A stretch of 7,671 nt of DNA from the NCBI GenBank assembly GCA_949427775.1, contig CASQEL010000087.1:1-7671 (forward strand), read 5' to 3'. Source of the DNA: an uncultured Desulfovibrionaceae bacterium. GTDB lineage: Bacteria; Desulfobacterota; Desulfovibrionia; Desulfovibrionales; Desulfovibrionaceae. The notes under the pieces were generated by a model that saw only the letters and a list, made by a program, of their open reading frames with translations, was not told the DNA's origin and made no database searches. Made by a program: the position numbers and the translations under genes. Below are positions 6,246 through 7,671 of the stretch, piece after piece; position 1 is the stretch's first letter; every line of letters starts with the position of its first letter.

Positions 6246-7671
6246 TCACATCAGCGAAAGCTGCTCCTTGCGCGTGACCGTGCGCCGCACCAGGGTCGAA
6301 GTCCGGCAGTGTTCCCGCAGGGCGGGCAGAAAACGCGAGGGCGGCAGGCGCAGCGCGGCGCCGTAGAGCGTGCGTTGGGCCGCGTGGCTGCAGAACACGG
6401 CTTCGGCGGCGCGGGTGAGTCCCACGTAGAGCAGGCGGCGCTCTTCGGCGTTTGCCTCGTCGTCGGGCGGCGCGTCAGGTCCGGCGGCGTCCGACGCGGG
6501 GCGGAACAGGCGTTGCCGTTGCAGGGGCAGCAGCCCGTCCTCCAGACCCGGCAGGAAGACGCAGCGGAATTCCAGTCCCTTGGAGGCGTGGAGGGTCATG
6601 ATCTGCACCTGCTCGGCGTCGGCCCGGACCTGTTCCTGATCCCGCATGAAGCCGATCCGGGTCAGCAGGGCGGACCAGCCGCCCGCCGCGCTCCAGAGGC
6701 GTTGCAGCTCGCGCAGGGCCGCACTTTTCCGGAACAGGGCGTCAAAGGGCGCTTTGGGCGGCAGCGCGGCGGTCAGGCGCGCGGGACCGCGCTCCCAGAT
6801 GTCGGCGGGACAGGCCGCCAACAGTGCGTCCGTCTCCCGCGTGCGGGCCGTGGAGGCCGTCGCGGCGGGGGCGTCCGGCGCGCCCAGGCGTTCCCGGATC
6901 ACCTGCTCCGCGTCGGGCAGGGTTCCGTCACCGATGCCCAGACGGCGTTCCGCCTCGGCCAAAAGCAGAGCCACGCCGGGATTATGCCAGCAGCCCTCTT
7001 CCTCCGGCACGGAGCAGGGCACGCCCTGAGCCAGCAGCGCCCGGCGCAGCGGTCCCATCTGGGCCTTGAGGCGCACCAGTACCGCAATGTCGCCGGGGGT
7101 GCAGGAGCTTTCCTCCAGATGCCCCAGGGCGTCCCGTCGTCCGCCGCGCTTGCGGCGCGCGGCGTCGGCCAGGGTGTGGGACATGCTGCCCAGCAGGCGG
7201 CGGATTTGCGTGGCGATCCATTGGGCCTCGGCCTCGTCCGTGGGCGCGCTGAACAGATGCAGGGTGGCCGGGCCGGAACGGTGGGAGGACAGGCGGCCGC
7301 AGCGGCCCTGTCCGGCCAGCAGGGTGTTGGCGCAGTCCAGCACGCCGGAAACGGCGCGGTAGCTCTCGTGCAGGCGCAGCACTTCCAGATCCGGCCAGTG
7401 TCGCCGCAGGGCGGCCACCACGTCGGCCTCCGCGCCGCGGAAGCCGTAGATGGCCTGGTCCGGATCTCCGATGCCGAAAAAGCCCGCGCCGTCCTCGGGC
7501 AGCAGTCCGCGCAGCACGGCCAGTTGCAGGGGCGAAAGGTCCTGCGTCTCGTCCACCAGTACATGATCCCAGCGCCGGGGGGCGTCGGGCGTCTCGCGCA
7601 GACGCCGGAGCAGGAATTCCAGGAGATCCGTATAGTCGGCCACGCCCAGGTCACTTTTCCGGGCCGTGTAG
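6246..7671 (-). CDS. UvrD/Rep-family ATP-dependent DNA helicase, C-terminal part (5' end outside window)
   Basis: The minus-strand frame stays open to the right edge, so the gene begins beyond it. A GTG at 7641-7643 is probably internal, because upstream codons stay open and the Walker A motif is missing from the visible part. Numbering from that GTG, superfamily 1A motifs appear in order: motif II V-D31-E-T-Q-D, motif III G59-D-P-D-Q-A-I-Y-G-F-R-G, motif IV L-H-E-S-Y-R-A at 91-97, motif V L-H-A-S-K-G-L-E-F at 351-359, and motif VI E-E-R-R-L-L-Y-V-G-L-T-R-A at 400-412. Motif IV has Ser where Asn of N-Y-R is usual. These proteins unwind DNA during repair or restart of replication. The last five residues, Q-L-S-L-M, resemble a sliding-clamp binding peptide. 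GC is high (73% in one counted 60-base row). UvrD, PcrA and Rep cannot be told apart here. Confidence 0.93.
   Translation of the reverse strand, partial: YTARKSDLGVADYTDLLEFLLRRLRETPDAPRRWDHVLVDETQDLSPLQLAVLRGLLPEDGAGFFGIGDPDQAIYGFRGAEADVVAALRRHWPDLEVLRLHESYRAVSGVLDCANTLLAGQGRCGRLSSHRSGPATLHLFSAPTDEAEAQWIATQIRRLLGSMSHTLADAARRKRGGRRDALGHLEESSCTPGDIAVLVRLKAQMGPLRRALLAQGVPCSVPEEEGCWHNPGVALLLAEAERRLGIGDGTLPDAEQVIRERLGAPDAPAATASTARTRETDALLAACPADIWERGPARLTAALPPKAPFDALFRKSAALRELQRLWSAAGGWSALLTRIGFMRDQEQVRADAEQVQIMTLHASKGLEFRCVFLPGLEDGLLPLQRQRLFRPASDAAGPDAPPDDEANAEERRLLYVGLTRAAEAVFCSHAAQRTLYGAALRLPPSRFLPALREHCRTSTLVRRTVTRKEQLSLM

Noticed and set aside
7641..7643. GTG as the true start of the helicase
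   Set aside because: The frame stays open to the window edge, and helicase motif I is absent from the visible part, so the gene must begin further right.

Overview
The window looks like a piece of a Gram-negative chromosome carrying a surface-glycan gene cluster next to a housekeeping-type DNA helicase. No rRNA, tRNA, integrase or transposase is visible, so the taxon cannot be fixed. The GC-rich helicase end, the glycan genes and the protein style would suit a member of the Desulfovibrio/Bilophila group, but that is only an impression.

Layout. Bases 1-53 are a pure TC dinucleotide tract that runs off the left edge. One frame through it stays open to a TGA at 115-117, which overlaps the ATG of the first full gene, so the tract may sit near the 3' end of another gene. 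Five plus-strand genes then follow with no gaps, each start overlapping the previous stop by 1 or 4 bases. They encode a polyprenyl-phosphate glycosyltransferase-like (GtrB/DPM-like) membrane protein with degraded catalytic motifs (117-1073), a short extended-SDR NAD(P)-binding protein (1070-1843), a xylose-isomerase-like TIM-barrel protein (1843-2676), a soluble GT2 glycosyltransferase (2673-3470) and a DAO-type FAD oxidoreductase (3467-4609). A 169-base gap follows. It holds a perfect ribosome site with a four-codon mini-ORF, several small hairpins and T-runs. After it comes a polytopic membrane protein resembling GT-C glycosyltransferases (4779-6164). Facing this cluster on the minus strand is the C-terminal part of a UvrD/Rep-family helicase (6246 to the right edge).

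How the genes may work together (inference). The SDR, TIM-barrel and FAD enzymes could modify a sugar or cyclitol-like intermediate. The soluble GT2 would transfer it in the cytoplasm, the GtrB-like protein would act on or bind a polyprenyl-phosphate carrier, and the GT-C-like protein would transfer the unit to a surface polymer outside the membrane. The TC tract is a plausible slippage (phase-variation) switch at the head of this operon, though a contig end at a simple repeat is the plain alternative. The first and last glycan genes are visibly AT-richer than the middle genes and the helicase, which fits a mosaic, partly acquired locus.
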